Assembly (NCBI GenBank): GCA_014529385.2
Contig: CM043944.1
Location: forward strand, 57,609,268 to 57,673,267
Source of the DNA: Adiantum capillus-veneris
Taxonomy: Eukaryota > Streptophyta > Polypodiopsida > Polypodiales > Pteridaceae
Direction: 5' to 3'
DNA: 64,000 bases
Positions within the stretch are counted from its first letter, which is position 1; every line of letters begins with the position of its first letter. Shown piece after piece: positions 38,196-50,560 of the stretch. A program made the translations under genes and the position numbers. The notes under the pieces are model-generated. The model did not search any database and was not told the DNA's origin. It saw nothing but the letters and a program-made list of their open reading frames with translations.

Positions 38196-39451
38196 TGATG
38201 GAGCAAAAGATGTCGTGCGCACACTCACACACCCAGACAACTCAACACAACACAAGGAATTTACTTGAATGCCTCACCTCACTCACTACCACTCAAAATC
38301 TCGCTAAAAACTCTACCCACAAGCTCAATTCAAACTCCAAACTCCTCGACCTACAAGCCCTTGCATGCACACAGACACTACAAGGTGAGTCGAGGTGATC
38401 AACACTTGAAATCACACTTGATGGTGACCAAAATATACAAGAAAAACCATCAAAAACCCAAAAAATCCAGCCACAAAAGTCCACTCTCAAAGCATTGCAA
38501 AAACGTCACCAAACTCCACTCTGTTGGACTCTTTGGAGTAGCACCAACCCTAATGGCTCCGATACAGGGTCACATAGTCTTGCAGAAAGCCGCACCTTCT
38601 TCCCTCAATTCCTTGCATACACACATCCATGGAAACCTTAGAACTCCCATAGACTCTCCCAAGTGCAAAATTGAAGAGAGAAAGCTCTCATTCACTCCTC
38701 CATACACTCGAAAACAGGACGCAAACGCAACGGGACTGCACTAGACCACCTGTAGGAACCCTACTCCCTCCCACACACAGAGGGTGAAAGTGTTGATATT
38801 ACTCTTCAAAAGTCCTCCCTCAGCTGGAACACTCACACCATCGTGAGTGATGTGGCAATTTGAAGTCATTTCACACCTTTTTTGACCATTTTTTGACCTT
38901 TTTTGGCCCAGTTTTGGCCAGTTTTGACCCCTGGCGTACGCTTGATCCCAAATGGACTCCAAAATTCACCTTTTTTGGCCCAGTTTTGGCCAGTTTTGAC
39001 CCCAAATGGACTCCAAAATTCACCAAATTTCGCACGCTTGATCCTTGATACCCAAATAACATTTCCACATACCTGCATTCCATTTTTGACCACTTCTAGG
39101 GCGATGCACGTATCACCGCAGATCAGGCGCCGCAAATAGACAGTTACCGCATGTGTCAAACTTCTCGAGCGGGATGAGAGTACCCACACTTGTCACTTGC
39201 ATTATTTACATTCTAGAAAGCTCAAACAGATTATCTAGAGCCAAAATAAGCCACCTAGAACCATATCCAAGGCCCCGATACTCTATCCAGGCATGTACGT
39301 ATGCACACATATTTTACAATGTGCACACGTTGCACCTTTTTTCGAACTTGAAACCACTTTGCAAAGCTCTCAAATGCATGTATTTACATATTTTTGTACA
39401 TATGACCATGCATATAAACGCTACTTTGTACACGCCAAAAGCGGTCTATCA
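38196..39451 (-). mobile_element. 3' LTR of element 2 (1256 bp)
   Basis: It runs from TGATGGAG to GTCTATCA and matches 44804-46036. It differs by many substitutions and by an extra tandem copy of about 70 bp at 38890-39020 (unit with TTTTTTGGCCCAGTTTTGGC and GGACTCCAAAATTCACC) that the other LTR lacks. Just inside it, minus-strand AGAAGGTGGG at 39456-39467 is a weak polypurine tract. Confidence 0.92.
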
Positions 39452-39465
39452 TCATTGCCCACCTT

Positions 39466-40759
39466 CTAGGTAGAGCATTTGTGCTCAACCAAGAGACTAT
39501 TTGCATCTGGAACCACATCCCTTGCAAAATATTTCTTCAATCTATAACCATTTATTCTATAGCGCAAACGTTCACCAAACAATTTTTCCAACTCATAGGT
39601 GCCATTAGAAAATACATGCTTCACTCTGTATGGACCCAACCATTTGTCCCTCAATTTCTTTTGAAAAGTAAAATCCAAGCGAGAATCATACTTTATCACC
39701 AAATATCCTTCTTTGATCTCTTTCTGTGGCAGCCTCTTATTCATTTTCTCCATCCTTGTCTCTGCTTGTTGAAGATAATAATCACTGGCTTTCTCTCTAT
39801 TCATTCACAGCAACTCTAGAGAAATAATTATTTCTTGCAGCTTGTCATTATGCTCACCTTGCATTCTGCACAAAAACTTCAAGGCATCCAACTGCACTTG
39901 TATGGGCATAAGAGCTTCCTTTCCATAAACAAGTTCATATGGTGTAAACTATGTTGACACTCTATGCGCAGTTCTATAAGCCCACAAACACTTTTCCAAG
40001 TCCAAGTCCCACTCTTTAGTATGCTCTCTAGCATACTTTGATAGCATCTTCAGAATTTGACCATTGCAGTTCTCAACCAACCCATTGCATTGTGGGTAGT
40101 AAGGAGAAGAATGCCTTTGCTGAATTTTCAATTTCTCCATGAGAGCAGCAACAAGTTTTCCCCTAAATCCTGGTCCACGATCAGAAATAATAACCATAGG
40201 AGCTCCAAACCTGCACCACACCTGTTCATATAAAAAAGAGGCCACTCGTCTTGCTGTTACATCTTTTACTGCTCTTGCCTCCACCCATTTTGTCAAATAG
40301 TCCGCAGCCACAAGGATATACCTTTTACCTTTGTTGGTCCTTGGCATAGGACCTACAACATCTACTCCCCATTTTGCAAATGCATCAAAAGACATTATAG
40401 CTTTCTGAGGCAGAATGCAAGGTGAGCATAATGACAAGCTGCAAGAAATAATGCAAGGTGAGCATAATGACAAGCTTCCGATTTGTAAACACTTGGCATT
40501 CATGGCATGACTTGCACCAAAAATAAGCATCTCTCATCATAGAGGTCCAACAGTAATCTGCTCTCAAAACACGAAAGACAACCTGATCCTTGCCTTGATG
40601 GACTGTTTCTTTAGTGCAGTGCTCCAAAATCAAGCCGATCTCTTCTTTGTACGACACTTTTCTCAAAATGCTATCCTTGCTATAAAGCATGAGATCCTCA
40701 TCTACCAATGTGCATTTTCTTGCTTTTGCAACTATTCTCTTACGTCGAAGCTTTGACAT
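39466..40759 (-). pseudogene. Integrase of Tat-like element 2
   Basis: In order on the minus strand: zinc finger with EHC, VHQG and CKSCHEC (40759-40500); catalytic core WGVDVVGPM, ISDRGPGF and GLVENCNG (40400-39949), so D, D and E are all present; C-terminal region with MNREKASDYYLQQAE and LGPYRVKHVF (39804-39466). An unrelated insertion of about 66 bases at 40410-40476 separates the zinc finger from the core. A stop and frameshift lie near 39810-39950. No chromodomain was seen. Confidence 0.88.
40410..40476. repeat. Inverted templated insertion within integrase
   Basis: 40410-40452 is an exact 43-base reverse complement of 39827-39869, which is native integrase coding sequence about 0.55 kb away. 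A second partial copy of 25 bases (TGCAAGGTGAGCATAATGAC and on) follows directly to 40476. It interrupts the protein between TNRKLV and PQKAIM. Confidence 0.88.
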
Positions 40760-40792
40760 GCCCTCTGGACATTGCCCTTTACCAAGAAATAC

Positions 40793-41584
40793 TTATACAT
40801 CTTGCAATGATTCCCTTCCTGCATACAAGGCTTCCTTGACCTTTAAAGGAGCTACCAAGGCATCCAACTTGTCCTTAGCCAACTCATCAGCTTCTTTATT
40901 CTTCTCATGAGGAACATGCTTAAACTGTATCTTCTCAAACTCATGCAAAAGTTTCTTGATGCCATAGAACCACTTCTTCAAATTGTCTTTCTTAACATTC
41001 CACAAACCAAGCAATTGATTCATGACTAGCAATGCATCCCCTTTTGCAATGACCCTCTTCAGTCCAAACTCAACACACTACTTCAACCCAAGGAAAAGCG
41101 TGAGATACTCGGCCTCATTGTTACTTTCAGCTTCATCAAGATTGTAAGCTCTAGAAAAGATTACATCGCCTTTTGGGTTCTTAATGACTACCCCACCACT
41201 TGACTTTTGAAGAACTTTCATGTATGCACCATCAAACATCATTGTATACGCATCTGTAATATCTACTTCCTCTTCATGATCATCCTTGTCAACCCTTGGG
41301 TAAGATGGAAGCTCGCCCCCCTTATGTACGACTATGTCTGCCAAGTGAGCTTTAACAGAATGATCCACTTTAAACTTAAACTCATACTCTTGAAGCTCCA
41401 AAGTCCACTTTACGATGCGCTTGCTAGGCTTCAAATGTTGTACTACATCCGGCAAAAGATTCGACATGGTGAGCACATAAAACTTTTGGGGCAGCAGATA
41501 GGTTTTGAACCTACGACAAGCAAGAACCAAGGTGAATACCCACTGTTCCATTTCCGTGTAGGAGAACTCGCTTACATTCTTCAT
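40793..41584 (-). pseudogene. RNase H end and archaeal-type RNase H of element 2
   Basis: 41584-41078 carries the end of the first RNase H (FKTYLLPQKFYVLT, WTLELQEYEFKFK) and then MFDGAYMK and SNNEAEYLTLFLGLK, the first half of the second RNase H. 41032-40793 gives its second half, with VPHEKNKEADELAK. The two pieces are separated by a stop near 41070. The dual RNase H places element 2 in the Tat lineage with element 1. Confidence 0.88.
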
Positions 41585-42530
41585 CTTGCTCTCAAAATAA
41601 ACGGCTTGAAGTTCCTTCCTTGCTTTTGTAAGAGAACCGACCCAAAAGCTACTGACCCCCCACTAATAGATACATAGAAAATCGACTGCAAGTCGGGAGG
41701 AATCACTGTTGGTAAAGCACACAATACCTCCTTGATGCCATCAAAAGCCTGTTGCATGTCTTCATTCCATTCAAACCCTTGAAATCTTTGACTCAATTTC
41801 TGGAGAGGATACACATACTGACATACCATCTAGAAAAAACGTGACAAGTACCTGAGCTTATGCACAAATGATGCCAAATCCTTTGTGTTGTTGGGCGGAT
41901 CCATAAGCAATAAAGCCTTAACTTTCTCTGGGTCAGCTTCTATTCCATTTTGGGAAACCACATGTCCTAGCAAATGGACTCTGGCATGAGAAAACTTACA
42001 CCTCTTTGGGTTGAGTTGCCCACCCTCTTCAAAACTCAACCTCAACTTCTCCAAATGTGTGACCCTTGAGCTATAACACCCAATGTCATCCATGAAAACG
42101 CGAATGAACTTACCCAAGTGGGACCAAACACTCTATTCATCCATCCTTGGAAGGTAGCATATGCATTAACCAGCCCAAAAGGCATTCTTTTGTAGGCAAA
42201 ACAACCCCAAGGAGTAATGAAGGTCGTCTTCAATCGATCTTCAATCGCTATCAAGATCTGAAAGTAGCCAAAAAATCCATCCATGATTGAGTAACGTTCA
42301 TGACCTGCAGCCTGATTGAGTATTTCATCTAAAAAGGGTAGCGGATAATGATTCATTTTTGTGGCAGCATTCAAAGGTTTGAAATCAACACATATCCTAA
42401 ATCTTCCGTTCTTCTTGGGAACAATAACAACTGGAGAGACCCATTCAGACTCCTCCACTCCTCCACTCGAAAGATGAAATCTGGTTCCAAAAGCTTCGTC
42501 ACCTCTTCATGAAGTGCCTTCTCATGAATG
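41581..42530 (-). pseudogene. Reverse transcriptase and RNase H start of element 2
   Basis: Motifs: EESEWVSPVVIVPKKNGR, CVDFKPLNAATK, YPLPFLDEIL, MPFGLVNAYATF, then after a frameshift near 42115 IRVFMDDIGCYSS (catalytic DD kept) and LLGHVVSQNGIEA. A TAG after LSRFF near 41828 and another frameshift near 41580 break the thumb and RNase H. Sequence before the 42458 ATG is also coding-like but frameshifted. Confidence 0.9.
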
Positions 42531-42736
42531 ACACCCCCAATATCCTAAGATTTTAAAACTTTTGCTTGGCACCTTCTTTTAGATTGATTCTATGCTTGAC
42601 TCCTTTAGCTCCTTGAAACTCTGTATATTCAGTGGCGAATAGCTTCGGAAACTCTGTAAACATCTCTTCATACTCCTTTTTTTCTTTTTTGTCAAGTCCT
42701 CTCCTAGCATGCTACTTACATTCACTTTGGCATGCT

Positions 42737-43453
42737 CTACAATTGCTTTTGGACTATCTGGACCTTCACATCATGCATTGATGCTTCCTTTTCAACACTT
42801 ATCCCAAAAAGATCAGAACATAATTGCATCAAGCCTTCTTCTACACTTTCTTCTGATGATGTAGACAAAGCATCACTATCGTATGATGTGGTTTCTGTCG
42901 AATCCGTATCTTGCATCTCCACTAGGGGTTGTGTACGGCTCTTGTGTGTCTTCATGTTGTAGAAAATGGTCCTTCCTTTCTCTTTGTCGAGGATGGTGAT
43001 CAAGCCCGTGCCCCAATCCTGCTTAGCACCAAGGGTTATAAGCCATGGCCTCCCTAAAATGATTGGATATGCATTCTCACCCGCTTGCATCACATAGCAA
43101 TCAACCAAGCACTCAAACCCCAAGACTTTTATCTTCACATCTTCAGCTATTCCAAGACACCTTGCCTTTTTGTGGTTGGCCATCCTCATACGGATCGAAG
43201 CATTCACTGATATCTTAACGTCTTCTTCCTTCATGATAGCCTCGGTCATGACACACACCTGGGCACCACCATCGACATATGCTTGCACTTTCGCCTTCTT
43301 TCCCAGCATAGCTTCAACTATTGGCACCATATCCATTGGGTGACCAACCCTCAAAGATGACACCATGCTTTGACGCTTTTCCTTCTTGGAAGGGAGCCGC
43401 ATACTCACACACTTGGTCCATTGCCTCCTCAATTTAGCATTCAAAGCCACCAA
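42737..43453 (-). pseudogene. Protease region of element 2
   Basis: AYVDGGAQVCVMTEAI gives the active-site D in a DGGA context, followed by IILGRPWL. Element 1 has the same DGGA. The C-terminal part is an acidic linker rich in Ser and Glu leading toward the reverse transcriptase. Breaks lie on both sides (before 42737 and after 43453). Confidence 0.87.
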
Positions 43454-43558
43454 CTAGCCAAAAGATATATTTGCCTTTTGATTTTGTATTTCGTCGGCAA
43501 TATCATAGTCTTCAACACCTTGGCCAAGGAGGTAGTCCTTTGGACCAATTTTCCTTCT

Positions 43559-44635
43559 TCACCGCCTCTTGCTACTTTCTGGTTTATCTTGTACCTTAGC
43601 CTTTCCTTTCCTTGCTCTTATTTCCCTTTCTTCTTCTATCTCTTTCTCCCTATCATGCCTAGCTCTCTTATTGGCCAAAACATCCACATCTTGATGCTCA
43701 AGGGTAATGATGTTGATAGCCCTACCTTCTCCATTTCCAGGAAACAGTTGCGGTGGTTTTTTTGGCAGTGGTGCTTCCAGTGCCCGCTCTTGATGAATTT
43801 CTTCTATTCTTCCTCGACCACGTCCATATAAAGGGTATATCCCTCCTCTCTCTCTTGGTGGTTCAGGACAATCAGGGGCGTAGTGACCCTCTTCATCACA
43901 ATTGTAGCATCTTCCTTGTAGCCTTCGTCCCCTCCCTCTCCCAGCTGGCCGCTCTTGTCTTTGGTTCCTATTCATTATGTTAATTCTTAATTCTTGCAAG
44001 TGACCAGCAAGATCATGCAAAACCCGGGCAATAACAGGATCTGGACCTTGAACCACTTGCTCCACTCTATCATCCATTGTCACAGGGACCATTGGTTGCA
44101 CCACAACTGGCTCAGTATGTGTTAGACCTTGCTCCCACCTTCTCTTGATCTTCTTGCTCTTGGCCTCGTCAATTTCCACAGCTCTTTCAAATGTAGCAGG
44201 CTCATCTTGATCGACCTTCTCCCTTACACTTGGATGGAGACAATCCATAAACTAACGTACTTTAAAGAAATCCCCTGGAGGTACTTGGGATGCCACCTCT
44301 AATTGAACCCAAATCACTTTGAAGTGTTGCAAAAAATCTTTAAAGTTAGCATGAACATCTTGCTGCAAACCTCTCAATTTTGTTGTCACTTCTGTTATGG
44401 TTAGTTTCTTTCCAAACCTGTCAAAAATTGTCAGCTTCACCTGCTCCCATGTTTTCTTTTTTTCTTCCTCTAAACCTTCAAACCAATCCCGAGCTTCTCC
44501 TTTGAGTGCAAGAGGAAATACATGAAGCTTGGCTTCGTCATTCACAATGTGCATACTAAGCGTATGCCACTCGAAGTCCGCAATCCAATCCTTCACATCC
44601 TCCTTCCCTGTAAACACTGGTCGACTATAAGCCAT
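43559..44635 (-). pseudogene. gag of Tat-like element 2
   Basis: The likely start is the ATG at 44635 (MAYSRPVFTGKEDVKDWI), which resembles the gag start of element 4. The capsid-like part has ALKGEARDWFEGL and FKDFLQHFK. One in-frame TAG at 44249-44251 (R*FMDCL) splits the frame, consistent with CAG to TAG. A zinc knuckle CYNCDEEGHYAPDC lies near 43915-43870. There is no small upstream ORF like that of elements 1 and 4; only about 165 bases separate the LTR from gag. Confidence 0.88.
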
Positions 44636-44780
44636 CTCTTTGGAGTCGCTTCTCCCTTGTGTAAGTAATTCCACAAAAGTTGAAGTCTTGCACCTCAACC
44701 AAACCACCACTTTTCTTCAGGGAAGCTCGAACTTCACAGCAAAACCGCTCCACCTGGGTGCACAACCAGCAAATTTCCGC

Positions 44781-44800
44781 TCCCCAGTAGGATCGCCAAA
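44781..44800 (-). other. Primer-binding site of element 2
   Basis: Minus strand, three bases after the LTR: TTTGGCGATCCTACTGGGGA. It has the TGG start expected for a tRNA CCA end. It differs from the sites of elements 1 and 4. Confidence 0.65.
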
Positions 44801-44803
44801 GGA

Positions 44804-46036
44804 TGATGGAGAAAAAGATGTCGTGTGCACACTCACACACCCAGACAACTCAACACAACACAAGGAATCTACTTGAATGCCTCACCTCACTCACTACCAC
44901 TCAAAAGCTCCCTAAAAACTCTACCCACAAGCTCAATTCAAACTCCAAACGTCTCGACTTACAAGCCCTTGCATGCACACAGACACTACAAGGTGAGTCG
45001 AGGTGATCAACACTTGAAATCACACTTGATGGTGACCAAAATATACAAGAAATACCATCAAAAACCCAAAAACTCCAGCCACAAAAGGCCACTCTCAAAC
45101 CATTGCAAAAACTTTACCAAACTCCACTCTGTTGGACTCTTTGGAGTAGCGCCAACCCTAATGGCACCGATACAGGGTCACATAGTCTTGCAGAAAGCCA
45201 CACCTTCTTCCCTCAATTCCTTGCATACACACATCCATGGAAACCTCAGAACTCCCATAGACTCTCCCAAGTGCAAAATTGAAGAAAGAAAACTCTCATT
45301 CACTCCTCCATACACTCGAAAACAGGATGCGAATGCAACAGGACTGCACTTGACCACCTGTAAGAACCCTGCTCCCTCCCACACACAGAGGGGTGAAAGT
45401 GTTGATATTCCTCTGCAAAAGTCCTCCCTCATCTGGAACACTCACGCCACCGTGAGTGATGTGGAAATTTGAATCCATTTCACACCTTTTTTGACCATTT
45501 TTTGACCTTTTTTGGACCAGTTTTGGCCAGTTTTGACCCGTGGCGGGTATTTTTCGTAGGAAAAACCCCAAACGGACTCCAAAATTCACCAAAATTTTCA
45601 CGCTTGATCCTTGATACTCAAATCACATTTCCACATATCCACATTTCATTTTTGACCACTTCTAGGGCGATGCACGTATCACCGCAGATCAGGCGCCACA
45701 AATAGACAGTTACCGCATGTGTCAAACTTCTCGAGCGGGATGAGAGTACCCACACTTGTCACTGGAATTATTTACATTATAGAAAGCTCAAACACACTAT
45801 CTAGAGCCAAATTAAGCCACCTAGAACCATATCCAAGGCCCTGATACCCTATCCAGGCATGTACGTATGCTCAACTGCCGACACGCAAGCACGCATATTT
45901 ACAATGTGCACACGTTGCACCTTTTTTCAAACTTGAAACCACTTTTCAAAGCTCCCAAATGCATGTATTTACATCTTTTTGTACATATGACCATGCATAT
46001 AAACGCTACTTTGTACACGCCAAAAGCAGTCTATCA
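44804..46036 (-). mobile_element. 5' LTR of element 2 (1233 bp)
   Basis: It runs from TGATGGAG to GTCTATCA and matches 38196-39451. It is followed by ACGG, the right target-site copy. The many differences between the two LTRs mean element 2 is older than element 1. Confidence 0.92.
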
Positions 46037-46040
46037 ACGG

Positions 46041-48160
46041 CTCCAAATTGAATGCCGAATATCTCAACCTCCTGCTTTTTTTTTAGAACTAAGACCTACC
46101 ACTGACGTCCTGCATCAAATGTGTTTTCTCAAACCCTCTCAAGTTTCCCTCATTTGTGCACTCACATGCTTTGGCCTCTCTTTGTACTGCTAGTCGTTTT
46201 GATGTTGCCATTGTCTCCTCATAGAAGTTCTACCAGGAATCGGAGAGACGTGTATCATTTGCATATAGAGATCCCACAAGAATATGAGCCCCTCAATAAG
46301 AAAAAATAAACACATCATTTTTCAATCTTAAAAGGATAATTTCAGGACACAAGGAAAGAAAAGCGTGGACCTTTGGCTCGATGATAGAATGTATCCTAAG
46401 ATTCCAATCATAAACTCAACTCCACCTTTCAAGGACATAACTTCATTGGTGAACTATGTGGGAGATAGCCATAATGGTCTATACCACTATACTAGGCACT
46501 TGGCTGCACGGAATGATGTTTTGCATCTTGACAGAGACATTGCATGCAAAGAAAATCTGTGCTTGAACCAAAATGTAGAGCACTACGCTCAACAACTCAA
46601 AGGCAACAACGACATCATCATGAAGCTTATGTAGAAGCTTAGAAAAAAAGAAACTTCATTGGGTCCACGACAAAGAGAAAGAAGACTACGGGACATCGAG
46701 CAACTAAAGGTTGGCCCTGGGGGAATTAAGAGACCAATACATGCCATAGAGTAAGTTCATTTAATTCCATATGCTCTTTGTCTTGTATCTTACTCTTGAC
46801 TTGCTTGCCTAGATTGTTGCTTCACCCTGAGCAAGATGTCGACTGCAGCACACCCACTTCGTCTGCTCCATGCAGCTTCATATTGAATCAAAAAATGTTG
46901 TTGGGATGTTGGGCAACAAGCACTATGGCAAGATTGTTGCCAAATAGCTTGACAATTTTCTACAAGAGAATCCTCTTCTTGCATGGGATGTTCAATCTAT
47001 TTTGGATGAAGCTAGTGATCCGAATAAAGAATAATCTACAATTTTTAGGTATGTAATGTTATGTGCATCTCTCTCGCATTATAAAGGGACTCAACTCACT
47101 TAAATCTATCATTTTTTGGTCGATGCAAAAAGAAGAAGGTTAACCTGAAGCAGACATTGCTACAAAACCATTTCTCCATTTCGAAGGCAAGACAACGGGT
47201 CAACAAGAAGGTGCTGCAAATGCTGGGGAGTCCTTTCTACATTCAATCAACATATGAATCGCCATCAAGGGAGAAAGTGATTTATGACAAGTACAACAAT
47301 TAATTTTATGATTTGATCGAGGTCTAGACATACATTGTACAACTGTTTGAAGTTACTCCCTAAGAATGCAATGGCTTTCTTAAGTTTCTGATTAAACTAG
47401 ATTAATGTGTTCTTGCAAAGGAGACTAAGGTTGTGATCTAGTCACAATAACACTAATGAATAGAGCACTAGATGGAAGAATTGTTGTTAACAATCCTAAA
47501 AACTTTAGCGTGCAATTTGAAAATAATATTTTAGCATGGGGAGTTTCTTCTACAATAACTGGCGAGGGTCTATGATTTCACATGCTAGACCATATGTTGC
47601 TTGTTTCAAAAAAGAGCAACTCCGCAACCATACATGCTTAGGCCTTGACCGAACATTGTCACTGATGCTTGCTTCTCTAGAAACATAATCTTGTATGTAT
47701 TCCATCTAGTGAGGGCGTCTCCTATAGATATCTAGATAGGCTCTTCAAGGTCATCAAAGTAGCTAAAAATTATCATTGGAGAAGGAGGAATGGAAGATCA
47801 GAAGATTGGATGGCTCAATTTCTTCAAATGTTGGCCAAATGGGAGGAATTCTTTCCTAAGTCTCCCATGCCTCGCCTGTGAGGGCAAGGAATGAAGTTAT
47901 CGTCATAAACAACCAACTGCAAGCAATTAATAGCAAGGATTATTACATATAAAACAAGTGTTAATCCATACACAACTACAAAAGAAGAGAAAAATTCACC
48001 TTCTTATTTTCATCTTCCGCAAGTAGTTTCCGAGTCCATAAGTTAATGGCAGTGTCCGTGTTGGGTGGCACTGTCCATGTTGGGTGGCACCTTGGATGTT
48101 GAGGCCGATGAGGAAGTTGGTGAAGTAATTCTTTTTCCATGTTTGTTATTCCTGACTTTT
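46041..48160. other. Unidentified sequence right of element 2
   Basis: This probably continues the relic at 34.5-38.2 kb that element 2 split. Plus-strand fragments look coding-like: 46365-46634 (MDLWLDDRMYPKIPIINSTP and on) and near 47715-47880 (RYLDRLFKVIKVAKNYHWRR). I recognise no family. No LTR end or inverted repeat was found. Confidence 0.3.
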
Positions 48161-48161
48161 C

Positions 48162-48850
48162 CTACACTGCCTTGAACTCATCTTCCATTGGAAGTGTCGC
48201 CTCACACTTGGCTACATCATTGTAGATCATTGCAAGTGCACTTGCTGGATCTACAAACTCACCTTTTGACACATGGGCATCTATCACAGAGTACTTGTCA
48301 TGCTCAGGGTCTATGATTGAATTATCCTCTTCTATATTGTACGCCACTATGGCGAGGCAATAGTCCTCTTGCAAGTCAAAAAGCTCCATGATATCGTTGA
48401 TCATTACATACTTCAAATCATCAATCGGGATGGTAGGAAGGAAACTTGTAGGCAAAGAACCTTGGAAGCTATACACCCTCCAAAACCTATAAGTCTCCAC
48501 TTTGATGAGGCAACAACTCATCACCCCTAATAGATGGACCATCACCCAATGTCTCCTCTGTTTCATCCACATGCTCTCCCAAAATAATGTGCAAGTATAG
48601 AATGAAACCTGCATATAATTTAGCCATCTGACATTTGCGGTTATGCAAGGTGCATTTGATGTCATTTCTTTGCATACATGTCGAAATATTCTACCAGCTC
48701 CGAGAGAAAATGTGTTTCTTGGAGGGATCAAAACATATGTCCTTCGTATCAACAAAGTGTATTCCCTACATCTCAGCCATTCCGCTAGCAATTTGTTGCT
48801 AGTAGGTGTGCTCAAATTTGGCAAGGAAGTTGTGTCCAATAGCTATCCAC
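48162..48850 (-). pseudogene. Unidentified coding-like relic, minus strand
   Basis: A 225-codon open frame. The last third, from LPTIPIDDLKYVMINDIMEL to MEDEFKAV, is acidic and looks like real protein. An overlapping frame at 48675-48487 (LGEHVDETEETLGDG) looks like its upstream continuation, so a frameshift is likely near 48480. I recognise no domain. Its neighbours are unidentified sequence and element 5. Confidence 0.35.
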
Positions 48851-49457
48851 TCTTGCAGAACAAGAAGTCCAGATTAAACATTGGCTTGATTTCTGCCTTG
48901 CAGTGACGGAGGCAAATACAGTAGAGAAAATTAATGGATAATTTGAATTGAATATTGGCACAAATATTGGAATGAATATTGGAATGAACCATTTGGAGCC
49001 CAATAGTACCCTACATGACAATCTATCTTGGAGAGGAGAAGACATGAGTAGTGATTCATCCGGTGATTCTACTCTAGAGACAAATCAAAAGAGGAAAAAA
49101 GGATTTACGAGGTGAGGCTATCGAGAAAATGTGTGTGCTCAAATGAATGAAAATAAATCCACTATGGATTGGCTCACTTATGTGGGGGTATGTGATGCTC
49201 AACGAAAGTTGGTAGATAGTTGCACCGAATACCTTTAGAGTGTCATGTGGTGTGGTCCACAACCCCTTGACATTGCACAACTAGATCTCGTAGAGAAGCC
49301 AAAGTTAAGCCGTATTGTAAGGAGATGCCAAAACTCAGAGTTAGCTCAATAAGAAAAGGAAGCAAAAGTAAAACCACAATCCATAGCCAAACAAGATCCA
49401 ACCGACTTACACCTTGCACTTGATCATTTCAAATCTTACACCACGGGGAGCGTAAGG

Positions 49458-50560
49458 TTGTGTACATTAAAGGCCGAAAGAACACCTATCAAGGGAAGTA
49501 ATGGAGCCTATGATGGTCCAATGATAGTTAAGGAAATAGAGTTAGCAGGCCTAGGTAAGGAGTCTAAACTTGTGTTCATTGCCCAAGACCTAATGGAGAC
49601 CAAGGAATCTATACTTAAGGAGCTCCTAAAGGAATTTAAGAAAATATTTCTTTAGACATACCATGATACGAAGGGCGTTCCACCCTCCGTAGTACAACAT
49701 ACAATTCCAATGATTAGCACTGCTAAGCCAATCCAACAAAGACCCTACCCAATGAATCCTAAGTATGAAAATATTTTCCAAAAAGAACTTGAAAATATTA
49801 TCAAATGTGGATTCATATACCCTATTGAGAACTCAGAATGGGTGTCTCCAATAGTCATCGTGCCAAAAAAGAATGGGAAAGTCAAAGTGTGTGTGGAACT
49901 CAAAAAGGTTAATGATGCAACCACTAGGAGAGACCATTATCCATCACCATATTCACAACATGTTCTTGAAAGAGTAGCCAAAAAGGAGCCTTATAGATTT
50001 CTAGATGGGTACTCGGGCTATAATCAAATCATGATTGCAATAGAGAACCAAGCTAAAACTGCCTTCATAATGGAATTCGGGGTGTTCGCATTTTGTGTGT
50101 GGAATTTGGCTTAACCAATGCCCTTGCTACATTCCAAAGATTAATAAACACTACCTTTAGAGAATATTTAAGGTATTTTTGTGAAGCTTTTTTATATGAC
50201 CTTTGTGTTTATTCTTCTTGGAAAGAATATCTATCATGTCTACAAAAGGTGTTTGAAAAGTGTAGGTTATATCGGCTCTCATTGAACCCTCTCAAATACC
50301 AATTTTGGGTCAAGCATGTAGTTATTTTAGGACATATGGAGTCCAAGAATGGTATCTCCGCTCATGAAGGAAAAATTAAATTAATTCTAAAATTGCCACC
50401 ACCCACCAACTATAAGGGAGTTCAACGATTCATGGGTCATGTCGGTTATTATCGATGGTTTATTCTATATTTTGCAGAGATAGCTCATCCCGTATACAAG
50501 CTTCTTAGATTTAAATGGACAAAGAATGTGACGAGGTCTATGAACTATTGAAGAAATCCC
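49458..50560 (+). pseudogene. Linker and reverse transcriptase of gypsy element 5
   Basis: 49458-49655 is the usual linker before the polymerase. The reverse transcriptase shows CGFIYPIENSEWVSPIVIVPKKNGK (key residues EWVSP and PKKNGK), DHYPSPYSQHVLE, FLDGYSGYNQI, then, after a frameshift near 50095, GLTNALATFQR, FLYDLCVYSSW and ILGHMESKNGI. The catalytic YxDD-type box reads FLYD, so one Asp is replaced by Tyr. A TAG lies at 49653-49655. The style resembles Athila-type polymerases. Confidence 0.87.

Noticed and set aside
44825-45472. 215-codon plus-strand ORF and its counterpart at 38265-38744
   Set aside because: They lie within the LTRs of element 2, antisense to the element. They are shared because the LTRs are homologous, with no recognisable domain; the left copy is broken.
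38190-46040. Possibility that the repeats at 38.2 and 44.8 kb are a segmental duplication
   Set aside because: They bracket a full gag-pol with a primer-binding site and target duplication, so they are LTRs.
46365-47880. Possible transposase between elements 2 and 5
   Set aside because: I could not find a DDE pattern, a zinc finger or terminal repeats; left as unidentified.
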